The notes under the pieces: model-generated
The model's database searches: none
Seen by the model: only the letters and a program-made list of their open reading frames with translations
Told to the model about the DNA's origin: nothing
DNA from: a bacterium
Lineage (GTDB): Bacteria; Zhuqueibacterota; QNDG01; JABMRT01
Direction: 5' to 3'
Length of the DNA: 32,890 bases
Assembly: GCA_016931355.1 (NCBI GenBank)
Contig: JAFGEX010000186.1
Location: 1-32,890, forward strand
Position numbers and translations under genes: made by a program
Shown: positions 31,243 through 32,890 of the stretch, in pieces
Position numbering within the stretch: the first letter of the stretch is position 1
Layout: each line of letters starts with the position of its first letter

Positions 31243-32890
31243 TTATTTCATGAGCGTCAGACGTCTGGTTTTCCTGAATTCTCCTGCAACGATCCGGCAG
31301 ATGTACACGCCCGATGGATAACCGGCAGCGTCCCAGACCGCTTCGTACATGCCGGGCTGCAGTTTCTCCTGAACGAGCACTGCAGCCTCGCGACCCATCA
31401 TGTCGTAGATCCGGATGTCCACAAAGGTGGGCTTCGGGAGTCCGTACCGGATCCTCGTCAAGGGGTTGAACGGATTCGGATAATTATTTTCCAGTGCGTA
31501 GGTTTCAGGCACGGCCAGGGACAGCCGGGTGGATACGCCCGTGTCCACCAGATCAATGCTCAACGTGTCCGATACGGATGCGCCGTAGGGATCGCGAACC
31601 GTGAGCGCGATGCGCACCCGGCCTTCGTTTTCGTAGATGCCGATCTGGGCCGTGCGTGTCCGGTCGTCGATATGAATCCGGATGTCGCGGTTGTCCAGCA
31701 CCGTAGCGGTCCATTTGAGAAGGCTGTCCGGGTCGTCCGGATCGGACACATAGGGATCCAGTTGAATGCTCCAGACCAGGGAGTCGATGTCCGTTAGCAC
31801 AGGCGCCGGGAAATCTTTGTCGAAGACCGGCGGTTGATTGGTCGATACGACTGTGAGCATCACATAAAGCGTGTCCGAAAGGGGATTCTCCGGATGCCTG
31901 TCGCAGGCAATGACCATGAACTGCGTGGTCTTGGTGCCCTTCGGCGGAGTGCCGGACAGGGAGGAGCCTGCGGCGGTCAGCCAGGAAGGGTAGTTTTTGA
32001 ATGTCACAACAGCAGGAGGTCCGTCCTCGTCGTTGATCGTGCAGGTATAGATGAAGGGCGATTTTTCCGCTGCGCTCACGGAGCTTTTCGATGTGATGCG
32101 GGGCGGGTCATTGGTCTGCTCAACTGTGACCGTGACCTTGAGCGTATCGGTCAGAGCGCTGTCCGATGCAATGACAATGAAGGAAGTGTCTCTTGCCGCA
32201 TTTCCCGGCGTTCCGGAGATCAGCGCATCCTTGACTGTCATCCAGGACGGCATGTTTTCAAATTTAAAAAAGACCACATCATTTTCCGGATCTTGCGCTG
32301 AGGCCTTATAGCTGAAAGGTTTGTCCTCAAAGGCTTTCGCCGAATCCGGGGAGAGGATGACGGGCGGATCATTGACCGGCGCGACCGTGACTGTCACGGT
32401 CTTCCTGATCTGATGCGTCCCGTCTGAGACCAGTATGACGAAGGAAGTGTCCTTTGTGCCTTCAACCGGGATCCCGCTGATCGGATTGGACGCATGTGCG
32501 AGCCAGGCCGGGTGTTTTTCAAATGTGAAGGTCAGGACTGCGCCTTCGGGATCCGTTGCGGTTGCGGTGTAGGAGAAGGGCTGATGCTCTGTGGCTGCAA
32601 CGGACAGAGGGGAAGTGATGACAGGCGGATCATTGACAGGGGTGACCGTGAGCGTGACTGTCTTCGAGTCAGTCAGGGACCCGTCTGAAACAGTGACCTT
32701 GAAGGAAGTGTTGGTTGCGCCTTCAGGGGGCGTGCCGGAAATGACGGCACCTGAAGCGGTGAGCCATGCAGGCTTGTCCGAGAAGGTGAAGGTCAGGGCG
32801 TTTCCTTCAGGGTCAGTCGCAGTGGCAGTGTATGAGAAAGCCTGATGTTCTGTTGCAGAGGCTGTTGAAGCAGAGGTGATGGTGGGCTTG
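31243..32890 (-). CDS. tandem Ig-like (He_PIG) repeat protein with type IX sorting domain, 5' end outside window
   Basis: The minus-strand frame is open from the window edge to the stop at 31243, about 548 residues of a longer protein. An internal GTG at 32397 is not the real start, because the same repeats continue in frame upstream of it. It has at least four repeats of about 87-91 residues of putative-Ig type: (VNDPPVIxSP), then FSYTATATDPEG, then LTFTF-x4-AWL, then ISGTPPEG, then TVTVTV. A more divergent unit follows (VFDKDFPAPVL). The C terminus reads YALENNYPNPFNPLTRIRYGL, FVDIRIYDMMGREAAVLV, SGVYICRIVAG and RRLTLMK, a Por/type IX sorting domain. It is probably a large cell-surface or released adhesin-like protein. 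Fold and sorting are clear; the ligand is unknown. Confidence 0.88.
   Translation of the reverse strand, partial: KPTITSASTASATEHQAFSYTATATDPEGNALTFTFSDKPAWLTASGAVISGTPPEGATNTSFKVTVSDGSLTDSKTVTLTVTPVNDPPVITSPLSVAATEHQPFSYTATATDPEGAVLTFTFEKHPAWLAHASNPISGIPVEGTKDTSFVILVSDGTHQIRKTVTVTVAPVNDPPVILSPDSAKAFEDKPFSYKASAQDPENDVVFFKFENMPSWMTVKDALISGTPGNAARDTSFIVIASDSALTDTLKVTVTVEQTNDPPRITSKSSVSAAEKSPFIYTCTINDEDGPPAVVTFKNYPSWLTAAGSSLSGTPPKGTKTTQFMVIACDRHPENPLSDTLYVMLTVVSTNQPPVFDKDFPAPVLTDIDSLVWSIQLDPYVSDPDDPDSLLKWTATVLDNRDIRIHIDDRTRTAQIGIYENEGRVRIALTVRDPYGASVSDTLSIDLVDTGVSTRLSLAVPETYALENNYPNPFNPLTRIRYGLPKPTFVDIRIYDMMGREAAVLVQEKLQPGMYEAVWDAAGYPSGVYICRIVAGEFRKTRRLTLMK
31829..32890 (-). repeat. tandem 261-bp coding repeats
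   Basis: The word GGCGGATCATTGA or a close variant (encoding the NDPP segment) begins at 32624, 32363 and 32102, exactly 261 bases (87 codons) apart, and again at 31829, 273 bases further. The copies are similar in DNA as well as protein at the outer units (32363-32890) and more diverged toward the C terminus. This suggests recent amplification at the N-terminal side. Confidence 0.75.

Noticed and set aside
31829-32890. Regular spacing that could suggest a CRISPR-like or tandem noncoding array
   Set aside because: The period is 261 bases and stays in one open protein frame encoding Ig-like repeats, so it is a coding repeat.

Overview
The window looks like a chromosomal segment from a Gram-negative bacterium of the FCB-type radiation (Bacteroidota, Ignavibacteria, Calditrichota, KSB1 and relatives). 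The evidence is two secreted proteins ending in type IX (Por) sorting domains with the NPFNP motif, outer-membrane YjbH-like barrel genes and a lipoprotein. The phylum is inferred; there is no rRNA or other phylogenetic marker here. I found no tRNA, rRNA, CRISPR array, intact transposase or prophage.

Bases 121-21142 are a surface-polysaccharide locus, all on the + strand and mostly with 1-14 base overlaps between genes. It reads as three blocks, each opened by an AsnB-type glutamine amidotransferase. Block 1 (121-8605): amidotransferase, two glycosyltransferases, a nucleotidyltransferase/APH-kinase fusion, a small HAD phosphatase, a canonical nucleotidyltransferase and an O-antigen ligase/polymerase. 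Block 2 (8742-13016): amidotransferase and two GT4 enzymes. Block 3 (13128-21142): amidotransferase, a GT4 enzyme with a probable CTG start, a methyltransferase, a DegT aminotransferase, a PglC-like phosphoglycosyl transferase and a FlaA1/PglF-type membrane 4,6-dehydratase. The last three could make and prime a 4-amino-6-deoxy-HexNAc lipid-linked sugar. The glycosyltransferases would extend it, the amidotransferases would amidate uronic acids, and the Wzy_C protein would polymerise or ligate. No flippase or chain-length regulator is visible.

Bases 21230-24597 are a second + strand unit with its own promoter. It encodes an outer-membrane YjbH system in which the family appears split over two genes in reversed order (C-terminal half first, N-terminal half last), with a lipoprotein gene between them. 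This is a plausible outer-membrane exit or assembly module for the glycan.

Bases 24754-32890 are more mosaic: a large type IX-secreted repeat protein, a strong terminator, a GAF/CxxC-tail protein bracketed by inverted copies of a roughly 110 bp double-hairpin repeat, a remnant of an aldo/keto reductase, then three minus-strand genes. These are an RhlE-type helicase with a long leader, a Tat/lipoprotein-type aldo/keto reductase with a parS-like palindrome in its promoter, and the 3' part of a tandem-Ig type IX-secreted protein that runs off the window. The same repeat also lies just before the 4,6-dehydratase gene, so it links the two halves of the window.
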